Shown here: positions 53,929-63,296 of the stretch, one piece after another
Layout: the number at the start of each line of letters is the position of its first letter
Position numbering within the stretch: the first letter of the stretch is position 1
Assembly (NCBI RefSeq): GCF_018736085.1
Contig: NZ_CP076134.1
Coordinates: 496,001-560,000 of the forward strand
DNA length: 64,000 bases
DNA from: Bradyrhizobium sediminis
GTDB taxonomy: Bacteria > Pseudomonadota > Alphaproteobacteria > Rhizobiales > Xanthobacteraceae
Direction of reading: 5' to 3'
Translations under genes and position numbers: made by a program
The notes under the pieces: generated by a model
Seen by the model: the letters and a program-made list of their open reading frames with translations, nothing else
What the model was told of the DNA's origin: nothing
The model's database searches: none

Positions 53929-54008
53929 GCTCAAATCGTGGGTTTTGGCCTAAGAAGGTCGAAAATTCCCGATCTTTCAACGGGGATTGACTGACACTCT
54001 CTCCGCCA
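53929..54008. repeat. 80-bp boundary repeat, copy 2 (includes core sequence copy 4, outer island end)
   Basis: GCTCAAATCGTGGGTTTTGG, AAGGTCGAAAATTCC, then GATTGACTGACACTCTC ends in the core at 53995-54008. It is closely similar to 50341-50420. Ordinary chromosome genes follow, so this is the outer right edge of the island and the original sequence after tRNA-Ser should continue here. Confidence 0.75.
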
Positions 54009-54050
54009 CGCCTTGGCCGTCAGTTTGGTCGGAGCTTCCTGGGGTAATCG

Positions 54051-54797
54051 GTGGACCAAAGCTCCAAGCTCGCCGAGCTCGACAAGCTCAAGATGCGCAT
54101 CCAGGCCTTGCGCGCAAAGACCATCGACAACGGCTGCACCGAGGACGAGGCGCTGTCCGCCGCCGCCAAAGTCGCCGAGCTGCTCGATCGCTACGACTTG
54201 TCGCTGACCGACATCGACATTCGCGAGGCGCCTTGCGATCGCCGCGTGTACGAGACCCACCGCAAGAAGCGAATCCCGCTCGACGACTGCATCGGCGCCG
54301 TCGCGAATTTCTGCAACTGCCGGGTCTGGCGCGAGAAGAACCAGGCGGGCGAGAACCGCTATGTTTTTTTCGGTCTCCGTTCGGATATCGAAGTCGCGCA
54401 CTACCTGACCGAACTGATCGACATCGCCGTCCGCACCGAGCTCGGCCGCTACAAGACCACGTCAGGCTACGGGCGGTTCCGGCACAATCAGCGGCATTTG
54501 GCCAACGCCTCGTTTGCGCTGGGAATGGTCGCGTCGATCGCGGACAAGCTGACGGCGATGAAGGCCGGCCGCGACAAGGTAAACCACAGCACCGGGCGCG
54601 GGCTTGTCGTCCTCAAGACTTCGATCGTCGATGCCGAGTTCGGCAAGCTCGACTTGAATTTGCGGTCGTCGCGCAGCGCCGGCCGCATGGTGTCGCTGAC
54701 GGCCTATGAAGCCGGGGGCGTCGCCGGAGCGTCGCTGGCCATCAATCCGGCGCTCGGCGAGCGGGCGAAATCAGGGCCGGCGAAAGGCAGCCGCTAG
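54051..54797 (+). CDS. DUF2786 protein
   Basis: A GTG start at 54051 gives 248 residues. The N-terminal DUF2786 domain (LDKLKMRIQALRAKTIDNGC, TEDEALSAAAKVAELLDRYD, LSLTDIDIR) is followed by a DUF7168-like domain (CIGAVANFCNCRVWREKNQA, YVFFGLRSDIEVAHYLTELI). Such proteins are seen in many proteobacteria and phages; no biochemical role is established. It is the first gene right of the island. Confidence 0.85.
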   Translation: MDQSSKLAELDKLKMRIQALRAKTIDNGCTEDEALSAAAKVAELLDRYDLSLTDIDIREAPCDRRVYETHRKKRIPLDDCIGAVANFCNCRVWREKNQAGENRYVFFGLRSDIEVAHYLTELIDIAVRTELGRYKTTSGYGRFRHNQRHLANASFALGMVASIADKLTAMKAGRDKVNHSTGRGLVVLKTSIVDAEFGKLDLNLRSSRSAGRMVSLTAYEAGGVAGASLAINPALGERAKSGPAKGSR

Positions 54798-54904
54798 GCG
54801 TGCGCAAGGCGCGATGTGGTGCTCCCGCCAGATGCGGCTGGATCGTTGCCGGGGCGGCGAACCGAACCTATGCTGACGCAAAATGAAACCGTCCGGGAGA
54901 CCCC

Positions 54905-55867
54905 ATGATTACACCGCTCGATCCCGTCATTGCCGAGATCATTCCGAAATTGCCGCTGCGCGATCCCGATACGATGACGCCGCAAAGTGCGCGCGATGCC
55001 CTCCGCGCGCTGGCCGCCGCGCGCGCCGCCGTTCCGCCGCCGCCGGTCGCGAGCGCGATCGATGCGGAAGTGCAGGGCGCGGCCGGGCCGCTCGCCGCCC
55101 GCGTCTATCGTGTATCGGACGAGAAATCGCCGACCGTGGTGTTTTTCCACGGCGGCGGCTGGGTCGCCGGCGACCTCGAAACGCATGACCGGCAGGCCCG
55201 GCTGCTCGCGATCGAGACCGGCGCCGTCGTGGTCTCGGTCGACTACCGGCGCCCGCCGGAAACGCGCTTTCCCGGCGCGTTCGAGGATGCCTTCGCCGCC
55301 GTGCGCGACGTTGTCGGGCGCATGGGTGAATTCGGCGGAGACCCTGCGCGCGTCGGCGTGGCCGGCGACAGCGCCGGCGGCAATCTGGCGGCGACGGTTG
55401 CGATCGCCTGCCGCGACGCCGGCGTCGATCTTGCCGCGCAGCTGCTGGTCTATCCCGTCACCGATGTCGCCGGCAATTTCGCGGACGCAGAAGAGAACGC
55501 ACGCTTTCCCTCGCGCACGGAAAACGCCGAAGGCTATTTCCTGTCGCGCGCGGTGATGGAGTGGTTCTCCGGTCATTATCTCGAAGACGCCAAACACGGC
55601 GCGGACTGGCGGGTTTCGCCGTTGCGCGCGACGAGCCACGCCGGGCTGGCGCCGGCGGTGGTGTGCACGGCGTGATTCGATCCCCTGCGCGACGAGGGCA
55701 AGGCCTATGCCGATGCGCTCGCCGCCGCCGATGTTCCGACCAAGTACCACCATGGCGCCGGCCTGATCCACGGCTATTTCGGCCTCGGCGACGCGTCCGA
55801 CATCGCGCGGCGCGAGGCGCAACGCGCCCGTGCCGATTTCAGGGCGATGCTCGAACGGGGTGCGTAG
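54905..55867 (+). pseudogene. Alpha/beta hydrolase (HSL/GDXG type) interrupted by a stop codon
   Basis: The first 256 residues are a typical GDXG-family esterase: the oxyanion motif HGGGW at 82-86 and the nucleophile in GDSAGG (Ser156). Then a TGA at 55673-55675 replaces what is normally a glycine codon between VVCTA and FDPLRDEG. The frame goes on for 64 codons ([20 protein letters not shown], then [10 protein letters not shown]) to a TAG at 55865. The catalytic Asp (FDPLRD) and His (IHGYF) lie after the stop, so the short form should be inactive. GGA-to-TGA is a single-base change. Confidence 0.85.
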
Positions 55868-55891
55868 AAGCAGGAGCGCGTCGGCGCAGGA

Positions 55892-57961
55892 TCAGCGCCA
55901 CATGCCGCGCATGCGCGCGCCGACGTCGATGCGCGGGCCGCTGCTGGCAGCGCGGGCCGCGGTCCCGGCCGTGGCCTGCGGCCAGGTCGTCTTTTCGAAC
56001 AGGTGAAGCAGCCGGTCCGGAATGAACCGCGTCCGCGAGGCATAGACATGGCGATCGCCCTGCGCGCTCTGGCCGTGGGTGAAGAACCGTTGCGGCACCA
56101 TCAGATGCAGGTCGTCCTTGGCCCGGGTCATCGCGACATAGAGCAGGCGGCGTTCCTCTTCGAGTTCGGCGGAGGTTCCGGTGCCGAGATCGGACGGCAT
56201 GCAGCCGTCGACCACATTGAGCACGAATACCGATTTCCATTCCTGTCCCTTGGCGGAATGGATGGTCGAGAGGATCAGATAGTCCTCGTCCAGCAGCGGC
56301 ACGCCGGCCTGGTCGCTGGTCGCATCGGGAGGATCGAGCGTCAGCTCGGTCAGGAAGCGCTCGCGTGACGGATAGCCGCCGGCGATCTGTTCGAGCTGGA
56401 TCAGATCGGCCCGCCGGGTCTCGGCATCCTCGTGGATCCGGTCGAGATGCGGCTCGTACCACAGGCGGGCGCGCTCGATATCGGCCGGCCAGCCGGAACG
56501 GCCGATATCCGCAATGGCGGCGATGAAGTTTGTCCAGTCGTCGCCGGCGCGGCGAGGCGCGGGTGACGACGCCAGCGCGGCCAGCGGGTCGGCGCTGCCG
56601 GCCATGTCGTCGAGAACCTTCTGCGCCGAGGCGGGGCCGACTCCCGGGATCAGGTGCATCAAGCGGAAACCGGCGACGCGGTCGCGCGGATTCTCGACGA
56701 AGCGCAGCAATGCCAGCATGTCCTTGATGTGAGCGGCGTCGAGGAATTTCAGTCCGCCGAACTTGACGAAGGGGATATTGCGCCTGACCAGTTCGAGTTC
56801 CAGCGGCGCGCTGTGGCTGGAGGTTCGAAACAGCACCGCCTGCTGCTTCAACAGCGTGCCGGATTCGCGGTTTTCCAGCACGCGTTCGACGATGCAGCGG
56901 GCCTGGTCGGCTTCGTCTCGTGTCGTGACCAACTGAGGCTTGAAGCCGGATGTCCGGTCGGTCCACAGGTTCTTGGTGAAGCGTTCGCGCGCGAGATCGA
57001 TGACGCCATTGGCGGCGGCGAGGATGGTCTGCGTCGAGCGATAGTTGCGGTCCAGCGTGATGATGCCGGCCGGAGGACTGAACTGGCCGGGGAAGTCGAG
57101 AATATTGCGCACGGTCGCGGCGCGAAATGAATAGATCGACTGGGCATCGTCGCCGACCACCGTCAGCCCGTGGCCGTCGGGCTTCAGCCCCAGCAGGATC
57201 GAGGATTGCAGCCGGTTGGTGTCCTGGTACTCGTCGACCAGAACGTGGTCGAACCGGCCGCCGATCTCCCGGGCAAGGCCGGGGTCGCTCATCGTCTGCG
57301 CCCAATACAGCAGCAGGTCGTCGTAATCGAGCACGTTCTGCTTCTGCTTGGCCTCGACATAGGCCGCGAACAATTCCTTCAGTTCGCCCGCCCAGCCGGC
57401 GCACCAGGGGAACGATGCGCCCAACACCTGCTCGATCGGCGTCTCGGCATTGACGCATCGCGAGTAGATCGCAAGGCACGTCCCCTTGGTCGGGAACCGG
57501 CTCGCGGTCCTGGAGAAGCCGAGCTCGTGCCGGATCAAGTTCATCAGATCGGCGGAGTCATCGCGATCGTGGATCGTGAAGGCGGGATCGATGCCGATCT
57601 GATCCGAATAGTCGCGAAGCAGACGCGCGCCGATGCCATGGAAGGTGCCGGCCCAGTGCAGGGCGTCGGTCATGACGCTGGCATTGCCGCCGAGCACCTT
57701 GCGGGCGATCCGTTCGACGCGCTTGGTCATTTCGGCGGCGGCCCGTCGTGAAAACGTCATCAAGAGAATGCGCCGCGGATCGGCGCCGCTGACGATGAGA
57801 TGGGCGACCCGATGCGCCAAAGTGTTGGTCTTGCCCGATCCGGCGCCGGCAATCACCAGTAGCGGCATACCGGGACGGCCGCCATTCTTCAACGTGACGC
57901 CGTGCTCCACGGCCCGCCGCTGCTCAGGATTGAGGCCTTCCAGATAGTTCGCCGCTGGCAC
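55892..57961 (-). CDS. UvrD/PcrA-like superfamily I DNA helicase
   Basis: The 689-residue protein has motif I LLVIAGAGSGKTNTLAHRVA, motif II VLVDEYQDTNRLQSSIL, motif III VVGDDAQSIYSFRAATV, IITLDRNYRSTQTILAAANG, and motif VI LYVAMTRAKDDLHLMVP. This is a UvrD/Rep-type 3'-5' helicase lacking a nuclease domain. It probably acts in repair or in removing proteins from DNA. It is somewhat shorter at the C-terminus than UvrD of E. coli. It is convergent with the broken esterase gene. Confidence 0.93.
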   Translation of the reverse strand: MPAANYLEGLNPEQRRAVEHGVTLKNGGRPGMPLLVIAGAGSGKTNTLAHRVAHLIVSGADPRRILLMTFSRRAAAEMTKRVERIARKVLGGNASVMTDALHWAGTFHGIGARLLRDYSDQIGIDPAFTIHDRDDSADLMNLIRHELGFSRTASRFPTKGTCLAIYSRCVNAETPIEQVLGASFPWCAGWAGELKELFAAYVEAKQKQNVLDYDDLLLYWAQTMSDPGLAREIGGRFDHVLVDEYQDTNRLQSSILLGLKPDGHGLTVVGDDAQSIYSFRAATVRNILDFPGQFSPPAGIITLDRNYRSTQTILAAANGVIDLARERFTKNLWTDRTSGFKPQLVTTRDEADQARCIVERVLENRESGTLLKQQAVLFRTSSHSAPLELELVRRNIPFVKFGGLKFLDAAHIKDMLALLRFVENPRDRVAGFRLMHLIPGVGPASAQKVLDDMAGSADPLAALASSPAPRRAGDDWTNFIAAIADIGRSGWPADIERARLWYEPHLDRIHEDAETRRADLIQLEQIAGGYPSRERFLTELTLDPPDATSDQAGVPLLDEDYLILSTIHSAKGQEWKSVFVLNVVDGCMPSDLGTGTSAELEEERRLLYVAMTRAKDDLHLMVPQRFFTHGQSAQGDRHVYASRTRFIPDRLLHLFEKTTWPQATAGTAARAASSGPRIDVGARMRGMWR

Positions 57962-58328
57962 GTTCGAATCGTTCCCCGAGGTTGGGCTTGACCGTCACTG
58001 ATTCCCGCTTTGTTCGCAATGGCGTAGCAAAGCTTCCTGCGCGGGCGCGTTCCCTATGCGCGCAAATTCACAGCGCAATCGGCCCCGCGATCACTGCTTC
58101 GCCATCGGCCTCGCCAAACGACGTCTCCGCGTCTAGAGATTCCGGATTTGATGCGGACGCCCTATTTTTGCCGCCGCCGAACTGGAGAACCATCGGCACG
58201 TCCGGCCTGCCGATCGAGCTCTCGGGAGTATATTCCCGTCCGCATTGCAGAGAGCCCGGACGGATGGGTGACGCGTTCTGTCTCCACGCACGGCGTATCA
58301 AGCCGTGCGCCCCAGGAAAGCAAGCTTC
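57962..58328. other. Intergenic region between helicase and coiled-coil genes
   Basis: About 367 bases, divergent promoters expected. No RNA gene or operator was recognised. A short frame around 58148-58354 has no supporting signal. Confidence 0.4.
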
Positions 58329-59381
58329 ATGACGGATCCCTCCATGACGCCTGAGACACCCGGTATTGCCGAAACCGCACATTTCCTCCGGCGTTTTGCC
58401 GACCTGATGTCCGTTGGGCAAAACGCGACCTATCTGCACCACGCCGCGGTTCTGCTCGAAGACCTGATGGCCCGCCTGACCGCGGCATTGGATGAAGAAC
58501 AGCTCTGGCGCTACAAGTATGAGACCATCGCCCAACACGCCGACGAGCTGGAAACCGAGTGCGGGGCGCTCAAGAATGACATCGACGGGCACCTGGACAT
58601 CCTTTCGTCGACCGTCACCGAGCGCGATACGCTGAAGGCAACGCTGCAGGGGCGAGAGACGGAGCTCTCCGGGCTCCGCGGCGAGATCGCGGCGAAATCG
58701 CAAGCGCATCAAGATGCTCTTGCCGAGATACGTGGTGCTTTCGACCGGGAGCGCCAGGCGCTGAACGCCGCGGCAGAGGCGCGCGGCAAGGAACTTGACC
58801 AGCTTCGCCAGCAACTCGCCGAACAGGCGAGGGCGCGTGAGACGGAACTCTCCGAGTTTCGTCGCGACTTTGCCCACGAACGTGACGACCTCGCGGCGCG
58901 GCTGAAGGTGAGCGGCGATGAACTTGCGGCGCTTCGCATCGTCTCCGAGCGGGAACATGAAGCGCTGCGGGCCAAGGTGGCATCGCTCGAAGCCAAGCGC
59001 GCCGAACTCCGCTCGGCATTCGATCGGATCAGCCAGCTCAAGAACCAGACCGTCGAACCCCAGGACGGCGCCGGCCGTGCCGTTTCCGCAGCGCCGGGGC
59101 CGGAAGCGCCGTCGCGACCGGCGCTTGCCGTCGGTGAAGCCGACGTGGTGGTGCCGCGCGCCACGCTGCGCCAGGTGCGTTCCCAGTTCGAATACCTCGC
59201 CAACGAATTCACCTTCGCCGGCGACGTCGCCTCGCAGGTGATGTGCGAACTCGGCGCCTTCACTATGGAGTTGGCCCTAGGCGCCGGCCGCAAGGCCGAT
59301 CCGCTGCCGGTCGGCGATGTCGCGCTGAGTATCCTGGCGTCCCCCGGCTCGGCGGCTCCGGTTGGCGCCGGGACGAGGTGA
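58329..59381 (+). CDS. Long coiled-coil protein of unknown function
   Basis: The ATG at 58329 gives 350 residues. After about 55 ordered residues (ETAHFLRRFADLMSVGQNAT) there is a long coiled coil, about residues 60-250, with heptad-like Leu/Ala and many Glu/Arg (LDQLRQQLAEQARARETELS, LAALRIVSEREHEALRAKVA). A short Pro/Ala linker leads to a conserved helical tail (ATLRQVRSQFEYLANEFTFA). It could be a scaffolding or cell-shape protein. No family is recognised. Confidence 0.8.
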   Translation: MTDPSMTPETPGIAETAHFLRRFADLMSVGQNATYLHHAAVLLEDLMARLTAALDEEQLWRYKYETIAQHADELETECGALKNDIDGHLDILSSTVTERDTLKATLQGRETELSGLRGEIAAKSQAHQDALAEIRGAFDRERQALNAAAEARGKELDQLRQQLAEQARARETELSEFRRDFAHERDDLAARLKVSGDELAALRIVSEREHEALRAKVASLEAKRAELRSAFDRISQLKNQTVEPQDGAGRAVSAAPGPEAPSRPALAVGEADVVVPRATLRQVRSQFEYLANEFTFAGDVASQVMCELGAFTMELALGAGRKADPLPVGDVALSILASPGSAAPVGAGTR

Positions 59382-59394
59382 GGGGGCCGCCGGC

Positions 59395-61278
59395 TCACGC
59401 CTCGGCGCTACCAGCCTTCACCAGCGCGATCAGCTCATCCCCGTAATGTTCGAGTTTCTTGTCGCCGATGCCGGGGATGTCGCGCAGTTGCGTCAGCGTT
59501 GCGGGACGCGAGGCGGCGATGCCGTCGATGGTGGCGTCGTGCAGCACCACATAGGCCGGCACGCCGCGCTGGCGCGCCACTTCGGAGCGCCACGCCCGCA
59601 GCGCGCCGACCAGGGTCGGGTTGGCGGCGGCGCCCCGGCCGGCGATATCAGGTGCAATATCGCCGCGCCTTGATTTGGTTCGCGTCGCCCGGACACGGGT
59701 ACCGGCGGCCTGCTCGCGCAGCATTACCTCGGTCTCGCCCTTCAAGACGCCGCGCGCGCTCTCCGTCAGCTTCAGCGCGCCGAAGGCCTCCGAGTCGGCG
59801 GCGAGATGGCCCATCGCCACCACCTGGCGGATCACGCCGCGCCACTGCTTTTCGTTGAGTTCGGCGCCGATCCCGAACACCGACAGTCTGTCGTGACCGA
59901 ATTGCGTGACCCGTTCGGTCATGCGGCCGACCAGCACGTCGATCAGGTGCATGGCGCCGAAACGCTGCCCGGTGCGGTAGGCGCAGGACAGCAGTTTTTG
60001 CGTGACGACCTTGCCGTCGCGCACCACCGGCGGCGACAGGCAGTTGTCGCAATTGCCGCATTTGGCGGCCTTCGGCGTCTCGCCGAAATAGCCGAGCAGG
60101 CGGGTGCGCCGGCAGTCCGCGGTTTCGGCGAGGCCGACCAGCGCCTCCAGCTTGCCGATCGACACCCGCTTGAACGCTTCGGCGCCATTGGACTCCTCGA
60201 TCATGCGGCGCTGCTGCACGATGTCCGAGAGGCCATAAGCCATCCAGGCGCTGGACGGCTTGCCGTCGCGGCCTGCGCGCCCGGTCTCCTGGTAATAGGC
60301 CTCGATGCTTTTCGGCAGATCTAGATGCGCCACGAAGCGCACGTCGGGCTTGTCGATGCCCATGCCGAACGCGATGGTGGCGACGATCACCACGCCGTCC
60401 TCGTTGATGAAGCGGTCCTGGTTGCGGGCGCGAATGTTTGCGTCGAGGCCGGCGTGATAGGGCAGCGCGGCGATGCCGGCCTTGTTCAGCGCGGCTGCGG
60501 TATCCTCCACCTTGGCGCGCGACAAGCAATAGACGATGCCGGCATCGCCCGGGTGACGCTCGGCGATGAAGGCTTTCAGTTGCGCCGGTGCATTCTGCTT
60601 CTCGACGATTTCATAGCGAATATTCGGGCGGTCGAAGCTGGCGACGAAGCTCGGCGCGCCGCCAAGCCCGAGCCGGTCGACGATCTCCTTGCGGGTGAGT
60701 TCATCGGCGGTCGCGGTCAGCGCAATCCGCGGCACGTCGGGAAAACGCTCCGGAATCACCGTGAGCCCGATATACTCAGGGCGAAAATCATGCCCCCATT
60801 GCGACACGCAATGCGCCTCGTCGATCGCAAACAGCGCGATGTCGGCGCGGCCGAGCAAGGCGAGGCAGCGCGGCGTCAACAGCCGCTCCGGCGCGACGTA
60901 GAGCAGGTCAAGCTCGCCGGCCACAAGCTGCGCCTCGACTGCCGAAGCTTCCTCGTAGGACAGCGTGGAGTTCAGCACCGCCGCCTTGACGCCGGCCTCG
61001 AGCAGGCCGGCGACCTGGTCGCGCATCAGCGCGATCAGCGGCGAAACCACAATGCCGCAACCCTTTCGCAACAATGATGGCAATTGATAGCACAGCGACT
61101 TGCCGCCGCCGGTCGGCATCAGCACCAGGCAATTGCCGCCGCCGGTAACGTGCCGCACGATCTCTTCCTGCGCGCCGCGAAAGCCCGGCAGGCCGAACAC
61201 GTGATTGAGCACCGAGAGCGCGTCGGGCGCCGCGTCGGACTTGGCGTTACGGGCTGCGGCCTTGGCGGGAACGGGCAT
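59395..61278 (-). CDS. recQ: ATP-dependent DNA helicase RecQ
   Basis: I use the ATG at 61278 ([11 protein letters not shown]); the frame extends to a TTG at 61362 but has no support there. The 627-residue enzyme has the RecQ motifs: [78 protein letters not shown]. The RQC zinc-binding cysteines (CGNCDNCL) and an HRDC domain near the C-terminus follow ([20 protein letters not shown]). It unwinds DNA 3'-5' in recombination repair. Confidence 0.95.
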   Translation of the reverse strand: MPVPAKAAARNAKSDAAPDALSVLNHVFGLPGFRGAQEEIVRHVTGGGNCLVLMPTGGGKSLCYQLPSLLRKGCGIVVSPLIALMRDQVAGLLEAGVKAAVLNSTLSYEEASAVEAQLVAGELDLLYVAPERLLTPRCLALLGRADIALFAIDEAHCVSQWGHDFRPEYIGLTVIPERFPDVPRIALTATADELTRKEIVDRLGLGGAPSFVASFDRPNIRYEIVEKQNAPAQLKAFIAERHPGDAGIVYCLSRAKVEDTAAALNKAGIAALPYHAGLDANIRARNQDRFINEDGVVIVATIAFGMGIDKPDVRFVAHLDLPKSIEAYYQETGRAGRDGKPSSAWMAYGLSDIVQQRRMIEESNGAEAFKRVSIGKLEALVGLAETADCRRTRLLGYFGETPKAAKCGNCDNCLSPPVVRDGKVVTQKLLSCAYRTGQRFGAMHLIDVLVGRMTERVTQFGHDRLSVFGIGAELNEKQWRGVIRQVVAMGHLAADSEAFGALKLTESARGVLKGETEVMLREQAAGTRVRATRTKSRRGDIAPDIAGRGAAANPTLVGALRAWRSEVARQRGVPAYVVLHDATIDGIAASRPATLTQLRDIPGIGDKKLEHYGDELIALVKAGSAEA

Positions 61279-61457
61279 GCGGGACAGGTGGTTCGATTGC
61301 TTGCGAAGGCCGGGTTTCGGGGCCGGCGCGCCGAAAGGATGGAGCTCAATAGAGGCGATCAAGGTCTATTTGATTCGGGCCGCCGCCCCTATTCACTTCC
61401 AGGCCGGCTGTGAGGAAATTCCGGCCAAAGGCGGCCAAAAAGCCCGACTTTGCGGCG

Positions 61458-61835
61458 CTATTTCGGCTCGACGATCGCACGAGCGTAGGTTGCGAGATCG
61501 AAGTAGTCGCGCCAGATCCTGATCTTGCCGTCGGCCAATTCGAACACGCCGCAGCAGGGCAGATCGACACTCTTGGCCCCTAGGCGGGTTCTGTCGAGAC
61601 GCTCGGCCATGACGATGTCGCCTCGTGAGACGATGTTCAGGACATCCCAATTCGTCTCTGTCCAATCCTTGATGAACCCGCCGATGAACCTGCGCAGGTT
61701 GTCGTGACCGCTGACCGGCTTGTTCATCATGTTGTGATAGGTGCCGTCGGGGGCGAAGAATGCGACGATCTCGTCAACGTCCAGTCGCGACCATGCGGCG
61801 ATGAAATCCCGTACGGTCTGTTCGTTGGTTCTCAT
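61458..61835 (-). CDS. SnoaL/limonene-epoxide-hydrolase-like protein
   Basis: The ATG preceded by AAGGGGAA is chosen, giving 125 residues beginning MRTNEQTVRDFIAAWSRLDV. The NTF2-like fold matches the limonene-1,2-epoxide hydrolase type (FFAPDGTYHNMMNKPVSGHD, LRRFIGGFIKDWTETNWDVL, RLDRTRLGAKSVDLPCCGVF, IRIWRDYFDLATYARAI). The Asp/Arg residues of the epoxide hydrolase active site (DRTR, WRDYFD) are present. Substrate not known. It lies 60 bases from the cytochrome gene on the same strand. Confidence 0.85.
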   Translation of the reverse strand: MRTNEQTVRDFIAAWSRLDVDEIVAFFAPDGTYHNMMNKPVSGHDNLRRFIGGFIKDWTETNWDVLNIVSRGDIVMAERLDRTRLGAKSVDLPCCGVFELADGKIRIWRDYFDLATYARAIVEPK

Positions 61836-61894
61836 GGTTATTCCCCTTGAAATGTCGCGAATGGAAAGGTCGCGGGCAAGCCGCAGCAATCGAG

Positions 61895-62227
61895 CTATTT
61901 TGGCTTTTTGCGTTGCTGGATGGCTTTGAGGTAGTTGACCGCCGCCTCGGCGTCAGGCCGGTCAAACCGGAACGTCGGCATGCCCGGGTGAATGGTGATC
62001 AGGCCGTCCTGCAGTCGTTGCACGAAGTCGGTGTCGTACAGTTTATCCCCGAAGGTGCGGAACGGCGGCGCCTCGGCGAGGGGGCTTTGGCCAGTTGAGC
62101 CGACAGCGTGACAGCGGGCGCACATGGATTCGAGTAGAGCCTTGCCGTGTCGCTGCTCGCGGTCGAGGGCGTGGCCGGCCTGGCTCCAGGCCACCGTCAG
62201 CAACAGCGCGAGACAAATTTTGTTCAT
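61895..62227 (-). CDS. Periplasmic c-type cytochrome
   Basis: The 110-residue protein has a signal peptide (NKICLALLLTVAWSQAGHAL) and one heme-binding motif CARCH (SMCARCHAVGSTGQSPLAEA). The Met axial ligand is probably in IHPGMPTFRFDRPDAEA. It is a class I cytochrome c that carries electrons in the periplasm. The partner is unknown. It is divergent from mtnP. Confidence 0.92.
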   Translation of the reverse strand: MNKICLALLLTVAWSQAGHALDREQRHGKALLESMCARCHAVGSTGQSPLAEAPPFRTFGDKLYDTDFVQRLQDGLITIHPGMPTFRFDRPDAEAAVNYLKAIQQRKKPK

Positions 62228-62395
62228 GGCCAGTCCCTATGTTGGCGGCAATCTAGCACCGGGATTCGCCATCGGGGCGACTGATTTGCCCTTGTCGACA
62301 AGCCTCCGAAAATACTCGATATTGCAGAGACATGGATACAGTTGTGAGCGCTTCGCCGGCATGCTGAATCGCCACCAACGAGGCGGAAGAGAGTC

Positions 62396-63271
62396 ATGAC
62401 CAAGGCGGTGCTCGGTATCATCGGCGGCTCCGGCATTTATGACCTGCCGGGGCTGGAAAATGCGCACGAGGAGGCGATTTCGAGCCCTTGGGGCGTGCCG
62501 TCGGCGCCGGTCCGCCGCGGCTCTATCGCCGGCCTTCCGGTCGTGTTTCTGCCGCGCCATGACAAGGGCCATCGGCTGTCGCCCTCCGACATCAACTACC
62601 GCGCCAATATCGATGTGCTGAAGCGCGCCGGGGTCACCGACCTGGTCTCGTTGTCGGCGTGCGGTTCGTTCAGGGAGGACTTGCCGCCCGGCACCTTCGT
62701 GCTGGTCGATCAGTTCGTCGACCGCACCCACAAGCGCGAGAGTTCGTTCTTCGGCAAGGGCTGCGTCGCGCATGTCTCGATGGCGCACCCGGTGTCGCCG
62801 CGGCTGCGCATCCATCTGGCCGCCGCCGCCGAGGCCGAGGGCATCGCGATCGCGCGCGGCGGCACCTATGTCTGCATGGAGGGACCGCAATTCTCCAGCT
62901 ATGCCGAGAGCATGACCTACAAGAACCTGGGCTATTCCGTGATCGGCATGACCAACATGCCGGAGGCCAAGCTCGCCCGCGAGGCGGAGATCTGCTACGC
63001 CACCGTTGCCATGGTGACCGATTTCGATTGCTGGCATCCCGACCATGATGCGGTGTCGGTGCAGGATATCATCCGCGTGCTGTCCACCAACGCCGAGAAG
63101 GCGAAGAGCCTAGTGGCGCGGCTTGCCCGGGAATTCCCCCAGGCGCACGAGCCGTGCCCGATCGGTTCGGACCGCGCGCTCGATACCGCCTTGATCACCG
63201 CTCCGGAAGCGCGCGATCCGGAGCTTCTGAGCAAGCTCGATGCGGTGGCGGGACGGATTTTGCACGCGTGA
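62396..63271 (+). CDS. mtnP: S-methyl-5'-thioadenosine phosphorylase
   Basis: The 291-residue enzyme cleaves methylthioadenosine with phosphate to adenine and methylthioribose 1-phosphate. The start MTKAVLGIIGGSGIYDLPGL is typical. Other signatures are FLPRHDKGHRLSPSDINYRA, the phosphate and base site VSLSACGSFREDLPPG, and MEGPQFSSYAESMTYKNLGY, MTNMPEAKLAREAEICYATV. GGAAGAGAG precedes the ATG. It starts the methionine salvage pair with mtnA, 25 bases downstream. Confidence 0.96.
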   Translation: MTKAVLGIIGGSGIYDLPGLENAHEEAISSPWGVPSAPVRRGSIAGLPVVFLPRHDKGHRLSPSDINYRANIDVLKRAGVTDLVSLSACGSFREDLPPGTFVLVDQFVDRTHKRESSFFGKGCVAHVSMAHPVSPRLRIHLAAAAEAEGIAIARGGTYVCMEGPQFSSYAESMTYKNLGYSVIGMTNMPEAKLAREAEICYATVAMVTDFDCWHPDHDAVSVQDIIRVLSTNAEKAKSLVARLAREFPQAHEPCPIGSDRALDTALITAPEARDPELLSKLDAVAGRILHA

Positions 63272-63296
63272 GACTTGAACCGTCGATGAGTGCGTC

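Noticed and set aside
55673..55675. TGA as a selenocysteine codon in the esterase
   Set aside because: The family has glycine here, not cysteine, and no SECIS-like hairpin was evident just downstream.
62228..62395. SAM-responsive riboswitch before mtnP
   Set aside because: I looked for conserved SAM riboswitch cores in this 168-base region and saw none; only an ordinary ribosome-binding site.
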